Counted from the stretch's first letter, positions 25,907 through 35,434 are shown. The stretch: DNA of 64,000 bases from Marinobacter azerbaijanicus (GCF_030250645.1 NZ_JASSVS010000012.1:62001-126000); one strand, 5' to 3'. Numbers and translations are program-made. Notes: a model not told the origin generated them from the letters alone.

Positions 25907-27972
25907 AACGGTGGCTGGTGGGAATTGATACAGGTGGGACCTTTACGGATCTGGTAGCGTTCAGTCCTGATGAGCCGGCGTTGCGACTGGCAAAAGTGCC
26001 TTCTGTGCCGGAAGATCCCTCAACGGCAGTAATGGCAGCGCTGGAGGACTTGTTCAGTCAGGGCGTAGAACCTGAGGAGATACAGGTTCTGGTGCATGGT
26101 ACGACAGTCGCCACCAACGCTTTGCTCGAAAACAAGGGAGTTCCCACGGGGCTCCTGATTACCAAGGGATTCAGGGCCGTCTATGAGGCCAGGGGCTGGA
26201 CACGTCCGGATCCGGTGAGCCTGATTGATCCGTTCTATTTGAAAGCGCCATTACTTGCACCACAGCGGCTCACGGCTGAAGTGGATGAGCGTATGGATTT
26301 TGACGGCACCGTACACAAGCCCCTGGACGAGTCGCAGCTTCGCGAATCTGTAAGACACCTGAGGGATCAGGGTGTTGAAGCGATTGCTGTTTGCTACCTG
26401 TTCAGCTTTCTGAATCCCGAGAATGAACTGCGTACTGCTGAAATCATTGCTGAAGAGGCGCCCGGGGTGCGGGTGTCTCTGTCCTCGGCCATATTGCCTC
26501 TGATACGGGAGTATCCCCGTTTGTCCACAACCGTGGTCGATGCGTACATCGGTCCGGTGGTCGAGCACTACCTGTTGAGTCTTGCCAGGCGTCTGAAAGA
26601 GCGGGGGGTGAAAACGCCCCAGGTTTACCTCATGCAATCCAATGGCGGTTTAATGAGGATTACCGTCGGAGCCCGATTCCCCAACCAGACGCTTCTCTCA
26701 GGACCAGCTGGTGGTGTAGTGGCGGGGTTGAGGCTGGCCGAGCGCGCAGGTACCGGCAACCTGGTGACTTTCGACGTGGGTGGAACCAGCACTGATATCT
26801 GTGTGATAGCAGGAGGATTGGCACAGCAAACCAGTGAAGGTGTGTTGGGTGGTCAGCATGTGGGCACGCCAATGTTGCAGGTACGCACGCTGGGCGCGGG
26901 GGGCGGAACACTGGCTTATGTCGGCAAGGATGGACTGCTGAAGGTGGGGCCGGCCAGTGCGGGTGCCGTCCCTGGCCCGGCGTGTTATGGCCGAGGCGGA
27001 GAACGGCCCACCATTACCGACGCGAATCTCGTGGTTGGTATATTGGGAGCAGGAAGCCTTCTGGATGGTCGTATGCAACTGGATCTCGGGGCTGCTACCC
27101 GGTCAATGGAGGAGATTGCCCAGTCACTGGATCTGACGCCTCAGGATACCGCGGCCGGTATTCTGCGTATCGTGAACAACCACATGGCCATCGATTTACG
27201 ACTCGCATTGCAGGAGCGTGGCCAGGACCCCCGTCGGTTTTCATTGGTGCCGTTTGGTGGGGCGGGCCCTATGCATGCATGCTGGCTGGCCCGTGCAGTG
27301 GGTATTCCGCGGGTTATTGTTCCAGGTCACCCGGGCCTTAACAGCGCTTTGGGCTTGCTTCAGACCGAAGTCAAGCATACCTATGTAAGGTCTGCGCCGG
27401 GCATACTGGACGAGTTCGACGTCGGTAAAATGAACTCCCTGATGGAAGAGCTGGGTAAACAGGCCTACGCCGATGCCCGTGAAGAAGGTTTTCAGTCAGA
27501 AGAGGTGGAGCTGCGTTATCAACTGGATATTCGCTATCTGCATCAGGGCTACGAGCTGACCGTTGATTGCCCAAATGTGCCGGTTCGTCAGGAGCACAAA
27601 GCCGGGATAAAACAGGATTTCGATACCTTGCACGCCACTCTGTATGGACAGAGTGCGCCTGATGAACCGGCCGAAATAGTGACCTTCCGCTTGCAGGCCA
27701 GCATCAAAGTTCCACAACTAACGGAACAGGATATTGATAGGGGAGGTGACATTAAGCGAGCTTTTAAAGGGGAGCGGAAGGTGTTTGATATCGACACCGG
27801 TGAGAATGTGACCGCCGCTGTTTATGATCGCAGTCTACTCGGTGCGGGGGACTCGATCGCGGGCCCCTGTGTCATCGAGCAATTTGATTCCACCACCTGG
27901 GTTCTGGAGGGGCAGAAACTGACTGTCGATGCCTCTGGAGCGCTGGTCATTGATACGGAGGTGATAAAATGA
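25903..27972 (+). CDS. hyuA: Hydantoinase A / ATP-dependent N-methylhydantoinase subunit A-like
   Basis: About 689 residues of the hydantoinase A/oxoprolinase family, whose members use ATP to open hydantoin or 5-oxoproline rings or to carboxylate ketones together with a HyuB partner. The N-terminal actin-like ATPase fold begins VGIDTGGTFTDLVAF, then GTTVATNALLE; the central domain has SGPAGGVVAG and TFDVGGTSTDI; a third domain ends with a C-terminal beta-rich part. The GTG at 25903 overlaps the permease stop by four bases; an earlier ATG at 25879 lies inside the permease and lacks support. The HyuB gene overlaps its end. Hydantoin-type substrate is inferred from the neighbouring carbamoyl-amidase. 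Confidence 0.9.
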   Translation: MKRWLVGIDTGGTFTDLVAFSPDEPALRLAKVPSVPEDPSTAVMAALEDLFSQGVEPEEIQVLVHGTTVATNALLENKGVPTGLLITKGFRAVYEARGWTRPDPVSLIDPFYLKAPLLAPQRLTAEVDERMDFDGTVHKPLDESQLRESVRHLRDQGVEAIAVCYLFSFLNPENELRTAEIIAEEAPGVRVSLSSAILPLIREYPRLSTTVVDAYIGPVVEHYLLSLARRLKERGVKTPQVYLMQSNGGLMRITVGARFPNQTLLSGPAGGVVAGLRLAERAGTGNLVTFDVGGTSTDICVIAGGLAQQTSEGVLGGQHVGTPMLQVRTLGAGGGTLAYVGKDGLLKVGPASAGAVPGPACYGRGGERPTITDANLVVGILGAGSLLDGRMQLDLGAATRSMEEIAQSLDLTPQDTAAGILRIVNNHMAIDLRLALQERGQDPRRFSLVPFGGAGPMHACWLARAVGIPRVIVPGHPGLNSALGLLQTEVKHTYVRSAPGILDEFDVGKMNSLMEELGKQAYADAREEGFQSEEVELRYQLDIRYLHQGYELTVDCPNVPVRQEHKAGIKQDFDTLHATLYGQSAPDEPAEIVTFRLQASIKVPQLTEQDIDRGGDIKRAFKGERKVFDIDTGENVTAAVYDRSLLGAGDSIAGPCVIEQFDSTTWVLEGQKLTVDASGALVIDTEVIK

Positions 27973-29633
27973 GCGCCGATCCGATTACAACCGAAGTGGT
28001 CATCAATCGCCTGCGGGAGACCGCAGCGACGATGGAACACGCGCTTTATCACAGTGGCTATTCGACCATTTTGCGTGAATCTCAGGACGGTACTGCAGGT
28101 ATTACTGACGCTAATGGCCGGGTGATTGTCGTCAGTGGTGGTCTGCAATATCACTCACTCCCTTACACGACCGCAGTACGCAGTGTTCTCGCGCGATTCG
28201 GTGACAGGATTCAGCACGGTGACTGCTACGTCCTGAATGATCCGTACCTGGCCGGTAACCCGCATGTTCCGGATATGATGGTTATCACGCCGGTGTTTGT
28301 TGACAGTGAGCTGATAGCGTTTGCCGTGAGTCTGGCTCACAAGGCGGATCTTGGTGGGCTGGTACCCGGTTCTTCGGGAGCGGCAGCCCGGGAAATCTAT
28401 CACGATGGCCTGTTGCTGCCTCCGGTTCTATATTCCAGTGAAGAGGGAGTGAACGAGGCAGTAGAGGACATTATACGCAATAACAGTCGAGTGCCAGAGG
28501 CTGTTGTCGGGGATCTGCGTGGTCAGGTCGGGTGTACCCGGCTGGGTGCAAAGCGTTTGGTGGATCTGTGTGGGGAATACGGTACGGCCACGCTTACCTG
28601 GGTTATGGCGACTCTGCTGGAAACCACGGCAGCGCGGCTGGCTACCGAGCTGAACGACTGGCCGGATGGCTCTGCAGAGGTCGAGGGGCTGCTGGATCAT
28701 GACGGGGCAGACATCGATACACCCGTCCGTATTCATGTGAAAGCGACAAAAACCGGCGACCGGCTTACTCTCGATTTCAGTGGCTGCAGCCCGCAGACCC
28801 TGGGGCCGGTGAACTGCTGCACGCCAACCGCTCAGGCGGTTTGCCTGCTGGCAGCCATTGCGGTGAGTGATCCGACCATCCCCATTAACTCGGGGCTTGT
28901 GGATCAGGTTGATTTCATCATCCCGCCCGGCCTGGTGGTAAGCCCACAGCATCCGGCGACAGTGAATCATTATTTTCCCACGTCGCACCTTATCTACAGC
29001 GTCGTACTGGCCGCTCTCGGCCAGCTTAATCCTACCCGTGCTGTTGCACCTTCAGGCTTGGGAACCGGCGCTCTTGCCGTGGGCTACCCTTACTCGCGAA
29101 TGGGTAAACGTGCAGTGCAATATGAGTTACTGGTGACGTCTCTTGGCGGTACCAGTCTTGAGGATGGTGCATCGGTGGTGCTACCTATCAATCACTTTAC
29201 GCCCAGTACGCCGGTCGAGGTTCTGGAGACCGAGTATCCAGTGCGGGTATCCTGCTTTGATATCTGGTGTGACTCTGCCGGAGCGGGAGAGCAGCGTGGT
29301 GGTATCGGATTTATTCGGGAGTATGAGTTTCTCAGCGACTGTGCGGTAACCGTGCGGACGTCAAACCATACCTATGGTGCCTGGGGCTTGAAAGGGGGAA
29401 AACCACCCCTGCATTCGAGGGCTATTCTGGACCCGGGAACGCCCGGCGAAGAAGAGCTGGGCCCGCTGGTCACCTGCCATTTAATGGCGGGCCAGGTGTT
29501 GCGACTGCAACAGAGTGGCGGCGCGGGTTACGGTGACCCATGCCTGCGAGCGCCGGAGAAAGTGGCGCAGGACGTGGCTGACGGTTATGTTTCATCACGT
29601 GCGGCGCACGAGGAATATGGAAAGACATTGTAA
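27969..29633 (+). CDS. hyuB: Hydantoinase B / ATP-dependent N-methylhydantoinase subunit B-like
   Basis: Partner subunit of HyuA, 554 residues, near the family's usual length. It has the typical N-terminal DPITTEVVINRLRETAATMEHAL, the metal-site region around CYVLNDPYLAGNPHVPDMMV (about 80-100) with HKADLGG, and the C-terminal GGAGYGDP (about 516-523). The start lies in an ATGA overlap with HyuA. It is the last gene of the ABC/hydantoinase operon; a strong hairpin follows at 29645. Confidence 0.92.
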   Translation: MSADPITTEVVINRLRETAATMEHALYHSGYSTILRESQDGTAGITDANGRVIVVSGGLQYHSLPYTTAVRSVLARFGDRIQHGDCYVLNDPYLAGNPHVPDMMVITPVFVDSELIAFAVSLAHKADLGGLVPGSSGAAAREIYHDGLLLPPVLYSSEEGVNEAVEDIIRNNSRVPEAVVGDLRGQVGCTRLGAKRLVDLCGEYGTATLTWVMATLLETTAARLATELNDWPDGSAEVEGLLDHDGADIDTPVRIHVKATKTGDRLTLDFSGCSPQTLGPVNCCTPTAQAVCLLAAIAVSDPTIPINSGLVDQVDFIIPPGLVVSPQHPATVNHYFPTSHLIYSVVLAALGQLNPTRAVAPSGLGTGALAVGYPYSRMGKRAVQYELLVTSLGGTSLEDGASVVLPINHFTPSTPVEVLETEYPVRVSCFDIWCDSAGAGEQRGGIGFIREYEFLSDCAVTVRTSNHTYGAWGLKGGKPPLHSRAILDPGTPGEEELGPLVTCHLMAGQVLRLQQSGGAGYGDPCLRAPEKVAQDVADGYVSSRAAHEEYGKTL

Positions 29634-29644
29634 GTCAGGAGTAG

Positions 29645-29678
29645 CAGGAAACCATTCATACAACTGAACGGTTTCCTG
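29645..29678. terminator. Bidirectional hairpin terminator
   Basis: A 14-base-pair stem with one mismatch (CAGGAAACCATTCA against TGAACGGTTTCCTG) and a six-base loop fills the 58-base gap between the converging HyuB and ornithine-cyclodeaminase-family genes. There is no long T run. Confidence 0.6.
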
Positions 29679-29691
29679 TGCCGCTTCGAAT

Positions 29692-30816
29692 TCAGTCGCG
29701 AATGTCCTGCACGAACCATTCACTGGGTAACTCGCGCCCCAGCGATTTTTGTCGTGCTGCCTCATACACCAGGCCTCCTACGCTGGCAAACTGCAGTCCC
29801 TGATTACCTCCGTTGATGTAGAGAGTAATATCCTCAGGGGATTGTCGCCCGGCGCTTTTACCGCTAACAAGATCAGAGAAGTCGGGGCAGTCCCGGCGGA
29901 AAAGGGTATTCCGGGGACGGGCTTCCGGTAACCGGCGAAGTTCTTCTTCAGTGCCGGCAATGTAGGCAACCGGGCTATGGCCAACACCCGATCGTACTCG
30001 TACCGGATCTTCGCCTGCGGTGGGGGCGCCACCGGCAATGCCCTGGCGAATAACCACGTCTGCGTGAAGAAGCAGCTCTTCCGACAGCTCAAAAGGCCCG
30101 AGGTTGGTGACGTGCATGCCCGGCTCCAGCCACTCGGGTTCGATGGTCGGTACCATGCTGCTGGTACATGATGACACAATATCTACCCCCCGAACCGCTT
30201 CTCTTGCACTGTCTACAGGAATAACCTCAAGTTGCAGTTCCTGCTCCATCTCTCTGGCGTAAAGCTCACGGTTCTCCCTGCTGGGGCTATAGACTTTGAC
30301 CCTGGTGATGGGGCGTACCGAGCAGAACGCCTGCAGGTAGGTGCGCGCCATACCACCGGAGCCCAGCATGCCAACGGTGGTGGAGTCTTCGCGGGAAAGG
30401 TGCTTGACTCCGATGCCGGCTCCGCCTCCCACGCGCATATGTTGCAGATGGCCGTCATTCATCATGGCCAGAGGTTCGCCGTTTCGGGTAGAGAACAGCA
30501 TGATGAGCCCGCAGTAGGTGCCGGGTTCCACGCAGTATTTATCCTCGCGGGGCAGACCACTGCGCTTATCCTCGGTCCACTGAATGACATCCGACTTCAT
30601 CCGAATCGCGAAATAGGGTCCGGGGGCATGAGTGGCGCCTTCCATCGTGCCCCAGCGCCAGTATCCGTCGTCTCGCTCACAAGGCACGTACATGTCAATC
30701 CTGGGGCGATGTATGGAGTGGCCTTTTGCAAGACCTTCGAACGCCTCCTCCTGAATGTTTATGCAATCCCTCATGTTCAACAAGTCATGAATATCATCGT
30801 TGTTCAGAAATAGCAT
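29692..30816 (-). CDS. Ornithine cyclodeaminase / mu-crystallin family protein
   Basis: NAD(P)-dependent family of 374 residues that includes ornithine cyclodeaminase, alanine dehydrogenase and ketimine reductases. The N-terminal part begins MLFLNNDDIHDLLNMRDCI, and a substrate-binding arginine/lysine region follows. The Rossmann motif is GMLGSGGMARTYLQAF (about 165-180), then KVYSPSRENRE. A longer open frame reaching 31194 overlaps the divergent TSUP gene and is not credible; GGGGAAG lies upstream of the chosen start. It may reduce a cyclic imine or deaminate an amino acid formed by the converging hydantoin operon; that is inference. Confidence 0.88.
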   Translation of the reverse strand: MLFLNNDDIHDLLNMRDCINIQEEAFEGLAKGHSIHRPRIDMYVPCERDDGYWRWGTMEGATHAPGPYFAIRMKSDVIQWTEDKRSGLPREDKYCVEPGTYCGLIMLFSTRNGEPLAMMNDGHLQHMRVGGGAGIGVKHLSREDSTTVGMLGSGGMARTYLQAFCSVRPITRVKVYSPSRENRELYAREMEQELQLEVIPVDSAREAVRGVDIVSSCTSSMVPTIEPEWLEPGMHVTNLGPFELSEELLLHADVVIRQGIAGGAPTAGEDPVRVRSGVGHSPVAYIAGTEEELRRLPEARPRNTLFRRDCPDFSDLVSGKSAGRQSPEDITLYINGGNQGLQFASVGGLVYEAARQKSLGRELPSEWFVQDIRD

Positions 30817-30964
30817 GCTACTTCCCCTTTCGTTGCTGTTGGTTTTGTAATTGGTGGATTCGCAACAAACAATTGTGGCGGTCACACGGGAATCGTATAA
30901 TCGCCAAAATCTTAATAAACAAGATAAGATATTAATATACGAGAATAAGTCTAATGGGGCAACA

Positions 30965-31726
30965 ATGGAACTAGTCTTGATACCTGATTCTCTGACAACA
31001 GGCATTGTTGCATTTCTTTTCATCTGTTCAATCGTGACATCTATGGTCACCGCAAGTTTCGGGGTCGGGGGAGGGCTGTTGCTGCTTGTCCTGATGGCAA
31101 TGTGGGTGCCACCGGCGGCGATTATTCCGGTCCATGGCATCATCCAGTTTGCTTCGAATGGAGGCAGGGTGGTGTTGACCTGGAGAAACATCAACTGGAA
31201 GGTCCTTGTGGCCTTTATACCAGGGGTTGTTGCCGGGTCATTGCTGGGTACCCTGTTGCTGGTGCAACTGCCCGCCTATATCTGGCAATTGACCATCGCG
31301 CTGTTTGTCCTTTATCTGTGCTGGGGCCCCGGCCTGCCGAAGGCTGTACTTGGCAGTGCTGGTGTCTTTATTGCCGCCACCGCAACCACCTTTATCGGCC
31401 TGTTTGTTGGCGCTACAGGGCCATTGGTGGCTGCGTTTATCAAGCAGATAAAAATGGATCGTTTCGGTATCGTCGCTACCCAGGCAGCCGCGATGGCTCT
31501 TCAGCACGCTCCGAAAGCCGTTGTGTTTGGTTTTGCCGGTTTCGTTTTTCAAGAGTGGCTGCTGTTCATAGTGGGTATGGCACTTTTTGGATTCGTCGGA
31601 ACATGGCTGGGGCTGCACGTGCTCCGAACTATCTCCAATAAATATTTTCACCGCTTGTTCAATGTCGTACTGACGCTTCTGTCGGTGCGCCTGCTTTGGC
31701 AGGCGGGTTCATCAATGTTGAATTGA
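30965..31726 (+). CDS. TSUP / TauE-SafE family membrane exporter
   Basis: Membrane protein of 253 residues with about eight hydrophobic segments. It has the two family repeats beginning VTASFGVGGGLLLLVLM (about 26-42) and LFVGATGPLVAAFI (about 143-156). Members export sulfite, sulfoacetate or other organosulfur or C2 anions. The ATG at 30965 has GGGG upstream; a TTG-initiated extension from 30851 would lack hydrophobic character. It diverges from the ornithine-cyclodeaminase-family gene with 148 bases between starts. Substrate unknown; a second putative sulfur-anion exporter type (YeiH) occurs at 34397. Confidence 0.85.
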   Translation: MELVLIPDSLTTGIVAFLFICSIVTSMVTASFGVGGGLLLLVLMAMWVPPAAIIPVHGIIQFASNGGRVVLTWRNINWKVLVAFIPGVVAGSLLGTLLLVQLPAYIWQLTIALFVLYLCWGPGLPKAVLGSAGVFIAATATTFIGLFVGATGPLVAAFIKQIKMDRFGIVATQAAAMALQHAPKAVVFGFAGFVFQEWLLFIVGMALFGFVGTWLGLHVLRTISNKYFHRLFNVVLTLLSVRLLWQAGSSMLN

Positions 31727-31984
31727 GCCGGGCTCCGGCGTAGACGTAATGTCTTGAACGTACCCAGAGGGCGTTGCTGGGGAGCAGCTATGTTGACAGG
31801 CTCGAGGATTGTCGTAATTGGTGATTTCAATAAATAAAACCTACAATCAAATATTAAGAAATTCTGCAAGCTACAGGAAAAAGCTGGGAATTAATGGGTA
31901 GATGTAAACTACTTCCCAGTCTGTGCCAGTCCTGCGCTAGCGAAGGTTTAAATGAGCTCGCTGGAGTAAGAGAAAGGTCAAAGC

Positions 31985-32866
31985 ATGAACTGCGCTATTA
32001 CACTCAAGCAACTGCATGTGTTCGTCGAGGTTGCACGGCATGGCAACATTACCGTAGCAGCAAAGGCGCTATCGCTAACCCAACCTGCGGTAAGTATGGC
32101 CTTAAGCCAATTGGAAGCCTTGCTGAACCATCAGTTATTCGAACGCGCTCGGAACCGGCTCACTCTTAATGAGAAGGGCCGTTACCTTTTACCCAAGGCG
32201 GTCGAAATACTTGAACGGGTTCACAGCTTAGAACGAAGCCTCAAGGCTGAGACCGGTACAATCACTGGCTCCTTGCGTGTTAGCGCCAGTCTGACTGTGG
32301 GCAACTATTTGATGCCAGGTATAGTGGGCCATTTTCTTGAGAAGCACCCGAATGTCGATGTGAGCCTGCAAATAGAGAACACGCGCGCAGTGATAGAGGA
32401 TGTGCTGGCCTTCAATATCGACGTTGGCTTCGTCGAGGATTATCAGCGGACACCTGATACGGATATGATCCAATGGCGCGAGGATAGGCTGGCGATTTTT
32501 GCGTCTCCGAATGACCCTCTCGCCAAGCAGGATATAGTTTGCGAGAACGACCTTCAGAGCCGACCCTGGATCCTTCGAGAACAAGGCTCGGGCACAAGAC
32601 ATGTGTTCGAAAACGCTATCGCAGGGCGATTGAAAGATCTACGTGTTATCTTGGAGTTAAATCAGGCAGAGGCGGTAAAACAGGCTGTAGAAAATGGTCT
32701 AGGTATCAGCTGCATGTCCATTCTTTCGATCCATAAGGAACTCATAGAAGGGCGTTTTGTCGAGCTGCACGCACCTTCCCTGGATCTGGGGCGACATCTC
32801 TATATTGTGCTTCACAAGAAAAAATACCGCAGCGACGCGCTCAAGGCCTTCCTTGAGTTCGTCTAG
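31985..32866 (+). CDS. LysR family transcriptional regulator (CysB/Cbl-like)
   Basis: Regulator of 293 residues. The N-terminal helix-turn-helix is HGNITVAAKALSLTQPAVSM (about 18-37), followed by QLEALLNHQLFERARNRLTL, and an effector domain beginning near residue 90 (GSLRVSASLTVGNYLMPG). The ATG follows AAAGGTCAAAGC. It converges on the catechol 2,3-dioxygenase end of the minus-strand Rieske operon and lies downstream of the TSUP gene, so its targets could be on either side. Confidence 0.92.
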   Translation: MNCAITLKQLHVFVEVARHGNITVAAKALSLTQPAVSMALSQLEALLNHQLFERARNRLTLNEKGRYLLPKAVEILERVHSLERSLKAETGTITGSLRVSASLTVGNYLMPGIVGHFLEKHPNVDVSLQIENTRAVIEDVLAFNIDVGFVEDYQRTPDTDMIQWREDRLAIFASPNDPLAKQDIVCENDLQSRPWILREQGSGTRHVFENAIAGRLKDLRVILELNQAEAVKQAVENGLGISCMSILSIHKELIEGRFVELHAPSLDLGRHLYIVLHKKKYRSDALKAFLEFV

Positions 32867-33019
32867 AAGTGCAGGCGTTCAAGTAGTCAAAGTTTTAAAA
32901 AAGTTTGCTGGATTTCGCCCATGAGACACAGGTACAAAGGCAATCGCCAGCAGCGCGCACGCCCAAAGGGTCCAAACACACTGCATAGCTCGACATACCT
33001 AAAACCCAAGTCGCCAGTT

Positions 33020-33041
33020 AAAACCCCAGCACCTGGTTTTT
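33020..33041. terminator. Candidate terminator between convergent genes
   Basis: AAAACCCCAG-CAC-CTGGTTTTT forms a short stem flanked by an A run on one side and five T's on the other, between the LysR stop (32866) and the dioxygenase stop (33061). It could serve both directions. Confidence 0.5.
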
Positions 33042-33060
33042 ACCTCAGGTCTATTGGCCT

Positions 33061-34014
33061 TTACACTCCCTCTGTGTAGACGGTGGTGAAGGCCGGATTC
33101 AGCTCTCCAGTATGGAAGAAAATTGCTGAGCCGATCTCCTCCTCCGTCCAGGTGATCACCGGCATGTCGGGCTGCGAAAGATAGCCCAAACCCGCAAAGG
33201 TTTCGTTACGATTCCCGGATGGATCGAAAAAGTAGCTTGTTGCTCCACGAGTGATTCCGTGACGTTGAGGAGTTACGTCGATCTTGACTTTGTTTTTTCC
33301 CAATACATCAGCAGCTTTGAGCACGTCTGCCCATTCATCAAGAAAGAATGAGCAGTGGTGCAAGCCTAGCGTTGGCCCTCCGACGAAGGCAATATCGTGC
33401 GGAGTCGTGGTCCGGGCCAAGAACGCTGCTGCCTGGACAGTATGGTCCGGACCCGCCATAATCTGTTCGGTCAGGCGAAAACCTAACACCTCTGTAAAGA
33501 AACGCGTATTGTCAGCCACTTTATTGATTCCACTGGGCGGGTCCAATTCGCAGATCAGCAGGCAGTGATCAAGCCAGTGGACGCCTGCGCCCTTGAGCCC
33601 ATCTGGCCAAGGATCGGGGTTGTTCACGCCGACGGCTTTACCTACGAACTCTTTCTCGGCATATAGATACATCAGATGGCCACTAGGCATCCAAAACCGA
33701 AGAGCGCGGCCGCAAAACGGCAGAGTTCCGGGAGGGACCATCTCGACGTCCAAACCGTACTCAATGATACGGGACTTTAGCTCATCCAGGTCGCCATCCG
33801 ATTCCACTTTATAGGCAACATGGTTCATGCCAGCTCGATCCGAGGCACTGAGCATGATCGAATATTTGTCCCATTCATCCCAGCCCTTGAGATAGACGTT
33901 ACCTTTGTCGTCTTCAGCCGCTGGCATGAGTCCAAGGATTTCTTCGTAGTGCTTCCGTGCTGCTACCATATCCAATACGCGCAAGTTAATATGCCCGATA
34001 CGCATTACACCCAT
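33061..34014 (-). CDS. Catechol 2,3-dioxygenase (extradiol, VOC type)
   Basis: Two-domain extradiol ring-cleavage enzyme of 317 residues, close to XylE-type length (307). The start MRIGHINLRVLDM parallels XylE. Iron ligands are the histidine in VHWLDHCLL (near 150), the histidine in LGLHHCSFFLD (near 220) and the glutamate in SGNRNETFAG (E271); the second-sphere TPQRHGITRG histidine is also present. It meta-cleaves a catechol to a hydroxymuconic semialdehyde. GAGGAG lies eight bases before the ATG. It is the last gene of an operon with a Rieske oxygenase and a plant-type ferredoxin. No semialdehyde dehydrogenase or hydrolase for the next step is adjacent. Confidence 0.93.
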   Translation of the reverse strand: MGVMRIGHINLRVLDMVAARKHYEEILGLMPAAEDDKGNVYLKGWDEWDKYSIMLSASDRAGMNHVAYKVESDGDLDELKSRIIEYGLDVEMVPPGTLPFCGRALRFWMPSGHLMYLYAEKEFVGKAVGVNNPDPWPDGLKGAGVHWLDHCLLICELDPPSGINKVADNTRFFTEVLGFRLTEQIMAGPDHTVQAAAFLARTTTPHDIAFVGGPTLGLHHCSFFLDEWADVLKAADVLGKNKVKIDVTPQRHGITRGATSYFFDPSGNRNETFAGLGYLSQPDMPVITWTEEEIGSAIFFHTGELNPAFTTVYTEGV

Positions 34015-34058
34015 GACTACTCTCCTCGTTTTCCGATAATGGCCTTTTGGGCCTGGTT

Positions 34059-34400
34059 CTAGATAAAGCCGTAGCGGTACACCACGCTCTTGCGCATCCG
34101 ACCCACCACTTTCAATACCACATCGCTAATGGGATAGGTCCGGCACGCGAGCGCGTAGCCAATGGCTTCTTCTTCTTTGCTTACATGGGCGCGGGACATC
34201 GCGAGCGTAGTCACCTCTCCCTGGAGGATGTACACTTTGCATACTCCGCATCCGCCGCCATGGCACCCGGAAGGAATGCCTTGGCGGCCAAGGGCAACCA
34301 TGGCGTTCAACAAGGTCCGATTCGCAGGGCACGAATAGCTCTCCCCCGTATCGATTAGGTGAACCCGGTAATCGCCTGTTGCGGTCGTCTCGGTGGTCAT
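34059..34400 (-). CDS. Plant-type 2Fe-2S ferredoxin (XylT-like)
   Basis: Ferredoxin of 113 residues with the four cluster cysteines at C46, C51, C54 (GCHGGGCGVCKV) and C86 (ALACRTYP). XylT-type ferredoxins re-reduce the oxidised iron of catechol 2,3-dioxygenases, and the dioxygenase gene is next, 45 bases downstream. It could equally feed electrons to the Rieske oxygenase of the same operon, which has no other visible electron carrier. The start at 34400 is chosen because it forms an ATGA overlap with the YeiH stop. Confidence 0.9.
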   Translation of the reverse strand: MTTETTATGDYRVHLIDTGESYSCPANRTLLNAMVALGRQGIPSGCHGGGCGVCKVYILQGEVTTLAMSRAHVSKEEEAIGYALACRTYPISDVVLKVVGRMRKSVVYRYGFI

Positions 34401-35434
34401 AGCAACACCCAACTCACTATGGCGAAGCCTGCGATTGCCAAATACAGAAACATCGTCAGGGCTAGCAACATCGGCCTAAGAGTAGCTCCCCTCATGTTGA
34501 TCCAGTTCGTCTCGGCCCCAACCGCGACCATCGCCATGGCCAAAAGGATTACGTCCACCGATGTAATTATCGAAACGAGATCCTGAGGGATCCAACCGGT
34601 ACTGTTGATCAACACCGCCACCACAAAACCTACAGCAAACCAGGGAAAGTATACTGGTGCTGTTGTATTAGAGCTTTTATCCGCACGGTTGCGACTCTTC
34701 TGGCGTAACAACAAGGCCACCGAGGTAATAGCCAGCAATGCCAGGCCGAGAAACATGACCCGTGTCAACTTCACGACGACTGCAGTCGCTGCTGTCGCCG
34801 GGTCGATGGCATCTCCGATGGCCACGACCTGCGCGACTTCGTGCACTGTCGCACCGATGTAGACGCCTAAAGCTTGCGATGAGAACGGCAGGAATTCGTG
34901 CAACAGTGGAAAGATGACCATGCTCAACGAGCCGAAAATCACCACTGTAACGATGGCTACCGTAATTTTGTACGGCTGGGTGCGTATGAGGGGCGCCGTG
35001 GCAAGCACTGCGGCTGCACCGCAGATAGAGCTCCCGACCGTGGTCAGAAGCACCAGATCGCGGTCCATCCGAAGCATGCGTCCCACGAGCAACCCCACCA
35101 CCAGCGTCGAACCAGCCATGAATAAGCTGACTGTCAGGCCGCCGACCCCGACCTGTAGCACGTCATGCACCGTGATGCGAAAACCGTACAGAGCGATGCC
35201 CAGCCGCAGCAGGGTAGTTTGCGCAAACCGGAAGCCGGTACGCCAGGGCGGCGCAGTCCGTGGATGTAGGGTATTCCCATACACCACCCCGATTAGTAGT
35301 GCTATCGTAAGCGGCCCCAGGCTTGCTAACGGCGAAAGATCCGTGCTGGTTGCCAGAATCGATGTCGCGGCTATTAGCAGTAGAAATCCGAAGCTCAGCC
35401 AGAACGGTCGTGGATAGTCCAGGGTTGAAATCAT
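34397..35434 (-). CDS. yeiH: YeiH family putative anion exporter
   Basis: Integral membrane protein of 345 residues with about ten helices, of the YeiH/UPF0324 family annotated as putative sulfate exporters. Family marks include LGPLTIALLIGVVYGN (about 38-53), TVHDVLQVGVGGLTVSL, GSSICGAAAVLAT (about 133-145) and GATVHEVAQVVA (about 193-204). AGAGG lies before the ATG, and the stop overlaps the ferredoxin start. Finding it inside a Rieske/extradiol operon is unusual; it may export sulfite or sulfate from a sulfonated aromatic, or another product anion. That role is inference. Confidence 0.87.
   Translation of the reverse strand: MISTLDYPRPFWLSFGFLLLIAATSILATSTDLSPLASLGPLTIALLIGVVYGNTLHPRTAPPWRTGFRFAQTTLLRLGIALYGFRITVHDVLQVGVGGLTVSLFMAGSTLVVGLLVGRMLRMDRDLVLLTTVGSSICGAAAVLATAPLIRTQPYKITVAIVTVVIFGSLSMVIFPLLHEFLPFSSQALGVYIGATVHEVAQVVAIGDAIDPATAATAVVVKLTRVMFLGLALLAITSVALLLRQKSRNRADKSSNTTAPVYFPWFAVGFVVAVLINSTGWIPQDLVSIITSVDVILLAMAMVAVGAETNWINMRGATLRPMLLALTMFLYLAIAGFAIVSWVLL

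Noticed and set aside
29692..31194. 500-residue version of the ornithine-cyclodeaminase-family protein
   Set aside because: The extra 126 residues overlap the divergent TSUP gene and resemble nothing; the family start at 30816 has a ribosome site.
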